64,000 bases of DNA from NCBI RefSeq assembly GCF_028204155.1, contig NZ_JAQLOI010000001.1, forward strand, positions 2,914,001 to 2,978,000, written 5' to 3'. The DNA is from Vibrio algarum (GTDB lineage: Bacteria; Pseudomonadota; Gammaproteobacteria; Enterobacterales; Vibrionaceae). Below the pieces are notes generated by a model, which ran no database searches, had not been told where the DNA came from, and was given only the letters and a program-made list of their open reading frames with translations. Within the stretch, counting starts at the first letter, position 1, and each line of letters begins with the position of its first letter. A program made the translations under genes and the position numbers. Shown one piece after another: positions 54,342 to 63,197 of the stretch.

Positions 54342-55226
54342 ATGAAAAAGCCTTTTAAAACCATTGGCATAATCGGAAAACCAAGAAATCACAAAGCGGT
54401 ACAAACTCATAAAGATTTGTTTCATTGGCTTATATCCGAAGGCTATGACGCCGTAATTGATGATCGTCTAAGAGGAATTCTTGAAAATATTGAAGACCAG
54501 TACTTTACCAGTCTCATCGATATTGGCTCAAAAGCAGATCTTGCCATTGTTGTAGGTGGTGACGGAAATATGCTTGGTGCAGCAAGATTGCTTTCTCGTT
54601 TTGATATCTCTGTCATTGGTGTAAACCGTGGCAACCTTGGATTTTTGACCGATCTTGACCCTGAAGAATTTAAAGAACCATTAAAAAAAGTACTGCAAGG
54701 GCAATACGTTGAAGAAGAACGCTTTCTCTTAGAAGCCGAAGTATATCGACATGGTCAATTAAAAAGTCATAACGCGGCACTTAACGAAGTGGTTCTTCAC
54801 CCAGGCAAGATAGCTCACATGATTGAATTTGAAGTCTATATTGATGATACCTTCGCATTCTCACAACGATCTGATGGTCTTATAGTTGCCACACCAACCG
54901 GCTCAACGGCCTATTCTCTTTCAGGTGGGGGCCCAATTTTGTCCCCGAGCTTAAACGCCATTTCCATCGTTCCCATGTTTCCACACACCTTATCTAGCCG
55001 CCCACTCGTTGTCGACGGCAATAAAAAAGTCAAATTGGTGGTGTCTCCAGACAACCGAGGCACTCAGGAAATTAGCTGTGATGGCCAGATATCATTACCG
55101 GTTTCACCCGGTGATGAAGCCCACATATTCCAAAGCACAAACACACTAAGTCTGATACACCCCGAGGAATATAGCTACTACCATGTCCTACGAAATAAAC
55201 TGGGGTGGTCTAGCAAGCTTTTTTAA
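54342..55226 (+). CDS. nadK: NAD kinase
   Basis: NadK phosphorylates NAD to NADP. The 294 residues include GGDGNMLGAARLL, NRGNLGFLTDL, the acidic NEVVLH region and TPTGSTAYSLSGGGPI, which bind ATP and NAD. Divergent from grpE and upstream of recN, as in E. coli. Confidence 0.95.
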   Translation: MKKPFKTIGIIGKPRNHKAVQTHKDLFHWLISEGYDAVIDDRLRGILENIEDQYFTSLIDIGSKADLAIVVGGDGNMLGAARLLSRFDISVIGVNRGNLGFLTDLDPEEFKEPLKKVLQGQYVEEERFLLEAEVYRHGQLKSHNAALNEVVLHPGKIAHMIEFEVYIDDTFAFSQRSDGLIVATPTGSTAYSLSGGGPILSPSLNAISIVPMFPHTLSSRPLVVDGNKKVKLVVSPDNRGTQEISCDGQISLPVSPGDEAHIFQSTNTLSLIHPEEYSYYHVLRNKLGWSSKLF

Positions 55227-55303
55227 TTGAAAACGAACATTTAACGTACAAAATAATTTTCAAAAATACTAAATTGTTCACAAAAAAGTCATTCTAGCAA
55301 CTT

Positions 55304-55323
55304 TACTGTATAAAAAAACAGTA
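55304..55323 (+). promoter_or_regulatory. LexA box 1 of recN
   Basis: TACTGTATAAAAAAACAGTA fits TACTG-N10-CAGTA, the SOS box, 49 bases before recN. Confidence 0.9.
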
Positions 55324-55325
55324 TA

Positions 55326-55345
55326 TACTGTCTTCTTATACAGTA
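55326..55345 (+). promoter_or_regulatory. LexA box 2 of recN
   Basis: TACTGTCTTCTTATACAGTA fits the same consensus, two bases after box 1. A weaker third copy (TTG-N10-CAG) lies at 55346-55361, suggesting tight SOS repression. Confidence 0.9.
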
Positions 55346-55371
55346 TTGTTTATTCATACAGGATTACTAAG

Positions 55372-57032
55372 ATGCTTGCTCATTTAAGTGTTAATAATTT
55401 TGCAATCGTTAAGTCTCTTCAGCTAGAGCTCTCCTCTGGAATGACGACCATCACAGGTGAAACCGGTGCTGGCAAGTCTATCGCTATTGATGCTCTAGGC
55501 TTATGTCTTGGAGACAGAGCTGAAGCAGGTATGGTACGTCAAGGTGAAGAAAAAACCGAAGTTTGTGCCTCTTTTCTGCTAGACAATAATGTTCATGCTA
55601 CTCGCTGGCTAGAAGATAACGAACTTCTTGATGGCAGTGAGTGCATACTTCGCCGAATTATCACTAAAGATGGTCGTTCAAGAGCTTTTATTAACGGCAG
55701 TCCTGTCCCCCTATCTCAATTAAAATCTTTAGGGCAAAACCTAATCAACATTCATGGACAACATGCGCACCACCAGCTAATGAAAAGTGATTATCAGCTT
55801 TCTATGTTAGATCAATATGCGGGCCATTCAGAATTAATCCATAAATCTCGCATTCACTATCAAGAGTGGCGTCTGGCTAAAAATCGATTAAACGAATTGA
55901 CACAAAACAGCCAAGACAACCAAGCACAGAAACTGCTACTGGAATACCAGATCAAAGAATTGAACGAGCTTTCACTTGGTGAAGATGAGTTCGCAGAGTT
56001 AGAACAAGAGCACAAACGTTTATCCAACAGTGGTGAGCTTGCTTCTAATTGCCAAACCGCGATCCATACTTTATACGAAGGCGAAGACGTTAATGCATTA
56101 CAACTGCTCCAGTCTGCCAACCAAACATTAATTGAATTGGCTGAATTAGACAGTGCGCTAAATGCACTACCACAGATGTTAAATGACGCCATTATTCAAG
56201 TAGAAGAAGCAAACAACGAATTGAGGCACTACTTAGACAAAGTAGACGTTAACCCAGAAAGAATGGCCTATGTAGAAGAGCGCTTCTCCAAGGTGATGTC
56301 TACTTCTCGTAAACACCATGTCTTAGCAGACAACTTATATAACCATCACCAGGAGCTACTCAAACAAATCGAGGATTTAGATTGCTCTGATGAACGATTA
56401 GAAGCAATAGCGGAAGAAGTCGAAAAGAAACATCAAAAATTTATTAACAGTGCAGAAAAACTGAGCAAATCCCGAAGCCGATACGCGAAAGAACTTAATA
56501 AACTGATTACCCAAAGTATGCATGAGCTAAGTATGGAGAAAGCTAAATTCTGTATCGACGTAGAGCAAGACCATAACCGTACTACACCACTGGGCATCGA
56601 TTGCGTTACCTTTTTAGTGTCAACCAACCCAGGGCAACCTTTACAACCTATTGCGAAAGTAGCATCAGGTGGTGAACTATCGCGAATTTCACTCGCAATT
56701 CAGGTTATCACGGCTCAAAAAGTAGACACACCAAGCCTGATTTTTGATGAAGTTGACGTTGGTATTAGCGGACCTACAGCCGCTGTTGTTGGAAAAATGC
56801 TGCGTACGTTAGGCGAATCTACCCAAGTAATGTGTGTAACCCATTTGCCGCAAGTTGCAGGTTGTGGGCACCAACAACTCTTTGTAGCAAAACAAACTAA
56901 AGCCGGAAAAACTGAAACACAGATGAACAGCCTTAATACGGAACAACGGATCTCGGAGCTAGCTCGTCTACTTGGGGGAGCCAGATTACTAAATCGACAA
57001 TGGCAAACGCTAAAGAACTATTGGCGGCTTAG
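55372..57032 (+). CDS. recN: DNA repair protein RecN, frameshifted near the C-terminus
   Basis: RecN is an SMC-like ATPase acting in double-strand-break repair. Walker A GETGAGKS is at residue 30 or so, a long coiled coil fills the middle, and VASGGELSRISLAIQ with LIFDEVDVGISG forms the C-terminal half-site. After ELARLLG the frame shifts. One extra G in the G5 run 56974-56978 gives GSQITKSTMANAKELLAA and a stop at 57030-57032, total 553 residues as in E. coli. As it stands the last 17 residues are replaced by 20 unrelated ones. Confidence 0.92.
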
Positions 57033-57189
57033 TTCACAAAGCTAATATTCGCCAATTTAATTGCAACCAATAGCAAATTTCGCGGTCATATATTCAACTT
57101 GAGGTAATACCTCTTTTACTTCTCGGCCAACCTTGTTTATCATCTGGCGAGTTTTAACGAATATATTTATTAATTAAGAATTTCCAACT

Positions 57190-57549
57190 ATGCGATTTAA
57201 GAAGTGGTTCGTTGCCATCCCCCTAGCCTTAACAATGCTTACAGGCTGCACTCTGGCAGAAAAGTTAGTTTACCGAATAGATATAAACCAAGGTAACTAC
57301 GTTGAGCAACAAGCCGTCGACCAACTAAAGTTTGGCATGACAAAGGAACAGGTTCGCTATGTATTAGGTTCTCCTATGTTAGTGGAAAATGGCTACCCGA
57401 ATACATGGTATTACATTTACCACCATACAAAAGGTCATCATGACCCAATCCAGAAGAACCTTTTTGTTAACTTTAGTGAAACTGGGACGTTACTTAACGT
57501 TGAAGGGGATTTCCCTACTGGAGACGCTTTTTTCGAAGGCTTGAACTAA
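57190..57549 (+). CDS. bamE: outer membrane protein assembly factor BamE
   Basis: BamE is a lipoprotein of the BAM complex that inserts outer membrane beta-barrels. The 119-residue protein has a signal peptide with lipobox LTGC (Cys20) and the SmpA/OmlA domain FGMTKEQVRYVLGSP...WYYIYH. It lies downstream of recN and opposite rnfH, the usual gamma-proteobacterial order. Confidence 0.95.
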   Translation: MRFKKWFVAIPLALTMLTGCTLAEKLVYRIDINQGNYVEQQAVDQLKFGMTKEQVRYVLGSPMLVENGYPNTWYYIYHHTKGHHDPIQKNLFVNFSETGTLLNVEGDFPTGDAFFEGLN

Positions 57550-57569
57550 ATAACCCGAATTTCCATTAA

Positions 57570-57598
57570 AAATATCCCCGCGCAAGTGGGGATATTTA
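57570..57598. terminator. terminator between bamE and rnfH
   Basis: AATATCCCC and GGGGATATT pair around a short loop followed by T-rich sequence; likely serves both convergent transcripts. Confidence 0.8.
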
Positions 57599-57621
57599 TT
57601 TTGTTACCGCAAATCTTTAAG

Positions 57622-57957
57622 CTAAGCTTTCTTACGTAATTCGTTTGGCTTACCACCAGTGACTGGGTCTGCATTCCCTTTTGCCTTGGCTTGTTCTGCT
57701 CTTTTACGTCTAATCTCTTTCGGGTCGGCCAGAAGAGGTCGATAAATCTCTATTCTATCTTTATCTCGAACAGTCGCATCTAGCTTTACATTACGACTAA
57801 AAACACCAACTTTATTTTTTTTAAGGTCAATTTCAGGATAAAGCTCCAATATTCCAGAGTGGTTTATAATCTCTTCAACTGTAAGCTCTTTACTCACTAA
57901 CTGAGTGAACACTCGCTGTTCGTCGGGTAGTGCATATACCACTTCTACATGAATCAC
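57622..57957 (-). CDS. rnfH: RnfH/RatB family ubiquitin-like protein
   Basis: A 111-residue protein with a beta-grasp (ubiquitin-like) fold of the RnfH family, encoded with RatA; the cellular role is not firmly known. It starts with GTG at 57957 (IHVEVVYALPDEQ), with AGGAG nine bases upstream. The C-terminal third is basic. The gap to ratA is 16 bases. Confidence 0.88.
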   Translation of the reverse strand: MIHVEVVYALPDEQRVFTQLVSKELTVEEIINHSGILELYPEIDLKKNKVGVFSRNVKLDATVRDKDRIEIYRPLLADPKEIRRKRAEQAKAKGNADPVTGGKPNELRKKA

Positions 57958-57973
57958 TTAGGCCTTCTCCTGA

Positions 57974-58401
57974 TTAATAAACCTGTTTCGCTCTTTGAGT
58001 GAAAGAGTTAACCATATTGTTGGTTAGATCATTAAATATTTTACCAAATGCAATTTCTATAAGCTTGCTCGAAAATTCAAAATCCAATTTCAATTCTACC
58101 TTACAAGCACACTCATCTAGCATAGTAAAATACCACCCCCTTTTAAAGACTTAAACGGCCCATCGACTAACTCCATCATAATTACGGCGTCTTTAGTTAA
58201 GCGATTAATAGTAGTAAAGGTTTTACTAATTCCTGCTTTCGACACATCAACCGATGCTTTCATCGTATCTTCACTATGCTCTAGTATTTTAGAACCAGAG
58301 CAACCTGGCAAAAATTCAGGGTAACTGTCTACGTCATTGACGAGATCATACATCTGTTTGGCACTAAAAGAGACCAAAGCAGATCGTCTAACTTGTGGCA
58401 T
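57974..58401 (-). CDS. ratA: RatA-family (START domain) ribosome association toxin, frameshifted
   Basis: RatA is a START/coenzyme Q-binding domain protein reported in E. coli to block 70S formation. From MPQVRRSALVSFSAKQMYDL (58401) the frame reads through PEFLPGC and SKAGISKTFTT to LVDGPFKSLKGG, then breaks at the C5 run 58136-58140. With one base added it continues KVELKLDFEF...SFTQRAKQVY to 57974, total 142 residues (E. coli 145). Divergent from smpB, the usual arrangement. Confidence 0.88.
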
Positions 58402-58517
58402 AAAACTTCTCGTTACGTCTTTTCCTCGTCTAAAGACAAGGTTTTTATTATTTATCAAAGCGGATACGTAAAATAAGGATTCCCCAACAGAGAGTCAATC
58501 CGTATAATGCAGCCATT

Positions 58518-59003
58518 ATGGCAAAGAAAAATTCAAAATCCAAAACTACGAGTAACACGATTGCTCAAAATAAGAAGGTTCGCCACGAATACTTTATCGA
58601 TGATGAGGTAGAAGCAGGCATGGAACTTCAAGGCTGGGAAGTAAAATCACTCCGTCAAGGTAAAGTTAATATCGCAGAAAGCTATGTTTATATGCGAGAT
58701 GGCGAGGCCTTTATCAGTGGAATGACCATTACCCCTTTAAATCAAGCTTCAACACATATTGTTGCTAACCCAACTCGTGTCCGTAAACTTCTGCTATCTC
58801 GCAGAGAGCTGGATAACTTGTATGGACGCATTAATCGAGAAGGCATGACACTTGCTGCATTAACTCTCTATTGGTCGCGCTCTTGGGTTAAAATTAAAAT
58901 TGGTGTAGCGAAGGGTAAAAAACTTCACGATAAACGCACTGATATGAGAGAAAAAGATTGGGCACGCGATAAAGCTCGTATAATGAAGAGCAAGTTGCGT
59001 TAA
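58518..59003 (+). CDS. smpB: SsrA-binding protein SmpB
   Basis: SmpB binds tmRNA and brings it to stalled ribosomes. The 161-residue protein contains GMELQGWEVKSLRQGKVNI, the NLYGRI segment and the basic C-terminal tail that folds in the mRNA channel. The ssrA gene follows 69 bases later. Confidence 0.96.
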   Translation: MAKKNSKSKTTSNTIAQNKKVRHEYFIDDEVEAGMELQGWEVKSLRQGKVNIAESYVYMRDGEAFISGMTITPLNQASTHIVANPTRVRKLLLSRRELDNLYGRINREGMTLAALTLYWSRSWVKIKIGVAKGKKLHDKRTDMREKDWARDKARIMKSKLR

Positions 59004-59029
59004 ACTTAATCACTTAAACGTGCAATGGC

Positions 59030-59057
59030 TAGACAGTAGGTACTTTTCTGTTACTAT
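59030..59057 (+). promoter_or_regulatory. ssrA promoter
   Basis: TAGACA, 16 bases, TACTAT (59052-59057), 15 bases before the mature tmRNA end; strong match. Confidence 0.75.
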
Positions 59058-59072
59058 GCACGTGAACCACTT

Positions 59073-59439
59073 GGGGCTGATCTAGGATTCGACGGGAATT
59101 CTGAAGTCTGAGGTGCATGCCGTGGTGCGGTTTGCCACGTAAAAAGCCGCAAAAAAATAGTCGCAAACGACGAAAACTACGCACTAGCAGCTTAATAACC
59201 TGCCAAGAGCTCTCTTGCCCTAGCTTCCGCTTGTAAGACGGGGAATAACAAGGGATCAAACCCAAACTAGCTAGCCCGGATTTTCCCTCCTGAGAGATGA
59301 ACGGCGAATAATAATTCAGGATAGTCAATTACTAGCGTGTCGGTTCGCAGGTAGTTGGTGAATTTAAAGATCGACTAAGCATGTAGTACCAATGATGAAT
59401 GATTTTCGGACGCGGGTTCAACTCCCGCCAGCTCCACCA
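59073..59439 (+). ncRNA. ssrA: transfer-messenger RNA (tmRNA)
   Basis: tmRNA rescues stalled ribosomes and tags the nascent chain. The 5' end GGGGCTGATCTAGGATTCGAC and the 3' end CGGGTTCAACTCCCGCC-AGCTCCACCA form the tRNA-like part. The tag frame starts at 59163 and reads ANDENYALAA followed by TAA at 59193. The CCA is encoded. The 3' end is also the insertion site of the downstream element. Confidence 0.97.
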
Positions 59440-59473
59440 ATTCAATGTTCAAAGATGTTCTAGAACGTTTAGG

Positions 59474-59508
59474 AAGCCCGCTTAGCATATAGCCTAGCGG
59501 GCTTTTTT
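59474..59508 (+). terminator. ssrA terminator
   Basis: AGCCCGCT and AGCGGGCT flank a 13-base loop, followed by TTTTTAT. It lies inside the element's left end, so it was carried in or rebuilt at insertion. Confidence 0.85.
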
Positions 59509-59551
59509 ATGTCTATAATGTTCGAAAAGGATGACTACATCCGAGAGCTTT

Positions 59552-59600
59552 GGTACCACGCTTAGTACCAAGTCCAATTTGGTACCAACAGCTTGGTACT
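59552..59600. repeat. four GGTACC-like repeats upstream of the integrase
   Basis: GGTACC (59552), AGTACC (59564), GGTACC (59581) and GGTACT (59595) lie within 49 bases just before the integrase start, most flanked by a C-A or T-T. Candidate operator or integrase/excisionase arm sites. Confidence 0.5.
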
Positions 59601-59616
59601 ACACTAGGAGCATTGT

Positions 59617-60851
59617 ATGGCTAAACAAGTTCAACCACTTACATTCACAAAAGTTAATCAAACCAAGCCTACAGACAAAGAATATAGTCTGAGTGATGGT
59701 CAGGGTCTTATGCTGAGTGTCAGACCATCAGGGAACAAAGTGTGGATATTCAAATACTACAAACCATTTACCAAAAAGCGCACCAATATTTCATTTGGTC
59801 GCTTTCCTGAAGTTAGTATTGCAGATGCAAGAAAATTACGTATGGAAGCTCTGTCACTTTTAGCCAAAGAAATAGATCCTAAAGAAGATAAAGATAAACG
59901 CCACCAGCAGATAAAATCTGAGTATGAGCACTCTTTTGAAAGAGTTGCCAGCTCATGGTTTGAAGTAAAAAAATCTTCGATATCAGCAAATTACGCTACA
60001 GATATTTGGCGTTCTTTCGAGTTGCATGTGTTTCCAAGTATAGGAAAGCAACCCATTGGCAACCTTACTGCCATGCAAACAATTAAGACACTTAGGCCTA
60101 TTGCAGCCAAAGGCTCTCTAGAAACAGTTAAGCGCTTGTGCCAAAGAATTAATGAGGTAATGAGTTTTGCAGTAAATACTGGTCTTATACAGGCAAACCC
60201 TCTGTCCAAGATACATGCTGCTTTTCATGCTCCCAAAAAACTCATATGCCAACTATAGTTCCCCAAGAGTTACCTACTTTCATGAAAATCCTATCTAGAG
60301 CAAGTATCAAAATCACTACTCGCTGCGTTATTGAGTGGCAGTTGCACACAATGACTCGACCATTCGAAACAGCAGGTACTGAATGGTCAGAAATCGACTG
60401 GGAAAAACGCCTTTGGAATATTCCGGCATGGCGAATGAAAAACAAAAGGGCACATTCCATTCCGGTTACTCCCCAAATGTTCGAATTACTAGAGATAATG
60501 AAACCTATCAGTGGCAATAGAAAATACATATTTCCATCAGATAGAGGCCCTAAACAACATATAAACTCGCAAACAGCAAATACCGCAATTAAAAGAATGG
60601 GCTACAAAGGAAAGCTTGTTTCTCATGGACTAAGATCCATTGCAAGCACCGCTATGAATGAGCAAGCTTTTAACCCTGATGCTATAGAGGCGGCGCTATC
60701 GCATATTGATGGAAATGAAGTCCGGCGAGCTTATAACCGGACTGATTACTTAGAACAGCGACGAGTGCTTATGTGTTGGTGGAGTGAATATATAGAAACA
60801 GCCAGAACAGGACGTCTAGCTGAGTACAATAAACATTTAAAAGTAATTTAA
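59617..60851 (+). CDS. tyrosine integrase (P4-type), frameshifted
   Basis: A site-specific recombinase of the P4-integrase family. The N-terminal DUF4102-type arm-binding domain is recognisable (YSLSDGQGLMLSVRPSG, then FGRFPEVSIADARKLR). The first frame stops at 60256-60258. One extra A in the A6 run 60235-60240 joins it to a second frame with the catalytic Arg in HTMTRPFE, the HGLR box (SHGLRSIA) and the Tyr in VRRAYNRTDY, giving 411 residues. GGAG precedes the start. Probably active if the break is a miscall; it would have inserted this element into ssrA. Confidence 0.88.
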
Positions 60852-60854
60852 ACG

Positions 60855-61652
60855 ATGACAAAAATACAAACGATCAAAGTAAGAGAAGAGCTACCGACTT
60901 GGTTCGACTTTGAACACTACAAAGGTTTTCAATATCTCACCAGATATGATTACATTGAACAAATATTGGTCAGAATCCAGCTTTACAACGAAGTTACTGA
61001 TGGCGATGAGCTATTTTTTCCTATTAGTGAAGCATGGGAGTCTATTACATCCTCAAGCCCAATAGTAACCACATCAATAAGGCAAGAATTTGTCACAAAC
61101 CAAATTAATGTAAGGTCATTGACTATCAGTGATGCCCTACATATTAGTTCAAGTTACGAGACCTTGGATGATACAGACGGTGACTTTGATATAGAAGCAA
61201 CACAGTATCTCTATGAGTCGACAGGATTCAATGGTGAAATATTAGTAATAGAAAACACCACTGCTCCTATTGACGTATTACTGGGACAAATAAGGAGCCA
61301 CCTTGAGCTGCGTTGTTCTAACAATAAAAAGGTTCCGCAGTTTTCAAAACAGCTTTCATCAATGTACTTAAAGCGTTGTCACATTTACCTAGACCTTCTA
61401 ATTTGGTCTTTACAGGAGCGATTGGTACGGGGAAATACACATACGATTAAAATATCCCAAAAACTACTTTATCAGACGATATTTCCCGATATGACATACA
61501 AGTATTTGGAATCAGAAAAACAACTTGAAAGGACAACCATTTCATTAACTCGAGATATTTTATCGAAGCCTACCTCTCATCTAACTCAAATGCAGCATCA
61601 TCTTTTCACTAAGCCAGAAGTAGCTCAACAACTCGTATCTAGCAAAGTCTAG
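60855..61652 (+). CDS. hypothetical protein, resembles DUF6387
   Basis: A 265-residue soluble protein, starting 3 bases after the integrase stop and so in the same transcript. The N-terminal IKVREELPTWFDFEHYKG pattern resembles DUF6387 proteins that accompany integrases in gamma-proteobacterial islands; I am not certain. No catalytic motif, membrane helix or signal is visible. A strong terminator follows, so integrase and this gene form one unit. Confidence 0.5.
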   Translation: MTKIQTIKVREELPTWFDFEHYKGFQYLTRYDYIEQILVRIQLYNEVTDGDELFFPISEAWESITSSSPIVTTSIRQEFVTNQINVRSLTISDALHISSSYETLDDTDGDFDIEATQYLYESTGFNGEILVIENTTAPIDVLLGQIRSHLELRCSNNKKVPQFSKQLSSMYLKRCHIYLDLLIWSLQERLVRGNTHTIKISQKLLYQTIFPDMTYKYLESEKQLERTTISLTRDILSKPTSHLTQMQHHLFTKPEVAQQLVSSKV

Positions 61653-61656
61653 TTCT

Positions 61657-61704
61657 CCACTCTCCCCTTTTTTTAGAAGCCTCAAAAAAGGGGAGAGTCT
61701 TTTC
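61657..61704 (+). terminator. terminator after the integrase unit
   Basis: ACTCTCCCCTTTTTT (61659-61673) pairs with AAAAAAGGGGAGAGT (61684-61698) around a short loop and is followed by CTTTT: a 15-bp stem. Confidence 0.9.
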
Positions 61705-61751
61705 ACTCCATTCATCACAATTGCCTTATCTAAACCACATAAGGAATTATG

Positions 61752-61942
61752 ATGCTTAATCAAACAATCTCAGAACGAATCATCCGCGAGCCAGAACGCC
61801 TTTCAATTACTGGGATATCCCGCACCACTTGTTGGGAGAAAGAAAAAAAGGCGAATTTCCGAAGAGAATATCTCTCGGAGCACGCTCGGTAGGTTGGAAG
61901 CTTTCAGAAATTTTGGCATGGCAAAATGAACTTACGTCATAG
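61752..61942 (+). CDS. alpA: AlpA-family regulator, frameshifted
   Basis: AlpA proteins are small MerR-like DNA-binding regulators that often switch on integrase or excision genes. The first frame reads MLNQTISERIIREPERLSI, then TGISRTTCWEKEKK, and then breaks. One extra A in the A7 run 61843-61849 gives GEFPKRISLGARSVGWKLSEI and LAWQNELTS, ending at 61942, 63 residues. That is exactly the AlpA pattern (TG.SR.T...E....FP....G.R..GW...E...W). AAGGA precedes the start at 61752; an ATG three bases earlier is also possible. Confidence 0.85.
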
Positions 61943-61953
61943 AGGTCATCCAA

Positions 61954-62256
61954 ATGCCAACAGATAATAATCTCAAATCGAGGGGCGGCAACGCCCCTCT
62001 TTCTTGTAAGAGTTGTCCAAATAAGCTTAGACCAAGCAAACAACTTCAACCTATGGACTTCTTTCTTGCTAAGAACCCTCCATCTGACCTAATTACTTTT
62101 AAAGAAATGAGCAAAATAGTTAACAGAAGCGTTCGCACCATTAAAGAGTGGGCTAAAGATGATGACTTTCCTTCTGCAATAAAACACAGAGGTAGAACAA
62201 TTGGTTTCTCAAGGTTTCACTATGAGCAATGGCTGGTTCGTAAGCTAGATAGCTAA
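61954..62256 (+). CDS. small helix-turn-helix protein, excisionase-like
   Basis: The C-terminal 60 residues read as an HTH/excisionase-type domain (LITFKEMSKIVNRSVRTIKEWAKDD, then GFSRFHYEQWLVRKLD). From ATG 61954, with GAGG eight bases upstream, the product is 100 residues and includes a CKSCPNK pair. However, a terminator-like hairpin lies inside this first part, so the gene may instead begin near 62056 (MDFFLAKNPP). Probable regulator of the element. Confidence 0.6.
   Translation: MPTDNNLKSRGGNAPLSCKSCPNKLRPSKQLQPMDFFLAKNPPSDLITFKEMSKIVNRSVRTIKEWAKDDDFPSAIKHRGRTIGFSRFHYEQWLVRKLDS
61977..62003 (+). terminator. terminator-like hairpin after alpA
   Basis: GAGGGGC and GCCCCTC pair around GGCAAC and are followed by TTTCTT, 38 bases after the alpA stop and inside the longer reading of the next gene. 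Confidence 0.6.
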
Positions 62257-62357
62257 TTTTCCAGCCGCTAAAACTAACTAAAACCTTTGTAAATAAGGTA
62301 CTAGCAAAATCGATTACTTAACAAAATCTTGGGTAAATACTAATACTATGGTGTTCT

Positions 62358-63137
62358 ATGTCGTCTGATAAAGCCTACCAAACACATGTGTACAAGGATG
62401 TAGTTTTCATTATCTATCAATGTACTGATGGAATGAACTACGACTTTGTAGATCGAGCTTGTGAACTGATCGACTTTACACTGACTAAGAGTAAACGTGT
62501 ACTAAAGATAAGGTTTGATCTTCATATAAAATCAAATCCTAACGACAATAAGCTTATGTCGTTATTTCAAAAACAACTTAGACGCGAAATTGCTAAGTTA
62601 GATCATCATGGTCACTACCCTATCTTCGAATTCATGTGGGTCAGAGAGCAAAATACATCACCTTACCCTCATTACCACTGTTGTTTGTTCTTGAACAACA
62701 ATGCTTTTCGTAGTGATTTCAACATTTTAAAAATTGCACGCCGTTTATGGTTAGAACTAGCTGGTGGCACTATTCCATACCTCTCAGATAATACCTACAT
62801 ACTACGCCTAGATGATCCAAAAACCTTGCAACGTGCTATCTACAGGGTCAGCTACTTAGCAAAGTGGCATGGCAAAAAGCGTGGTGCTCCATATAGACAT
62901 TTTGGTTCGACTAATTCTAAGCCTAACGAAAGTAGCTCTTGGACAAGTTCGAATAAGAACAGTGAGTGCGAAGTAACATTATCGTCTATACCGTACACCC
63001 TCGATCCTACAAGCTCTATTTCAACGCCAAAATACTTCTCTATTGGTAATTTGAATATAGAGACCTCATACCCTTGGTTGAAACAACTACTACAACTAGG
63101 TCATTCCTATCCGGATTTGAACCAAAAACCCCCTTAA
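62358..63137 (+). CDS. inovirus Gp2-like / YagK-YfjJ family protein, candidate HUH replication initiator
   Basis: A 259-residue protein that I place with the YagK/YfjJ C-terminal (inovirus Gp2-like) family, common on integrative elements. Two features look like rolling-circle initiators of the HUH class: PHYHCCLFLNN with His105-Tyr-His107 (H-hydrophobic-H), and YRVSYLAKW with Tyr162, Tyr166 and Lys169 as candidate nucleophiles/helper. The last 60 residues are low-complexity, rich in Ser, Thr and Asn. It may start replication of the excised element. The family name is from memory; nuclease activity is inferred. Confidence 0.65.
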   Translation: MSSDKAYQTHVYKDVVFIIYQCTDGMNYDFVDRACELIDFTLTKSKRVLKIRFDLHIKSNPNDNKLMSLFQKQLRREIAKLDHHGHYPIFEFMWVREQNTSPYPHYHCCLFLNNNAFRSDFNILKIARRLWLELAGGTIPYLSDNTYILRLDDPKTLQRAIYRVSYLAKWHGKKRGAPYRHFGSTNSKPNESSSWTSSNKNSECEVTLSSIPYTLDPTSSISTPKYFSIGNLNIETSYPWLKQLLQLGHSYPDLNQKPP

Positions 63138-63197
63138 TTAATGAGACAGTGAACTCATATAGAACGACATTAGTAATCCAGTAAAAGAGGGAAGACA

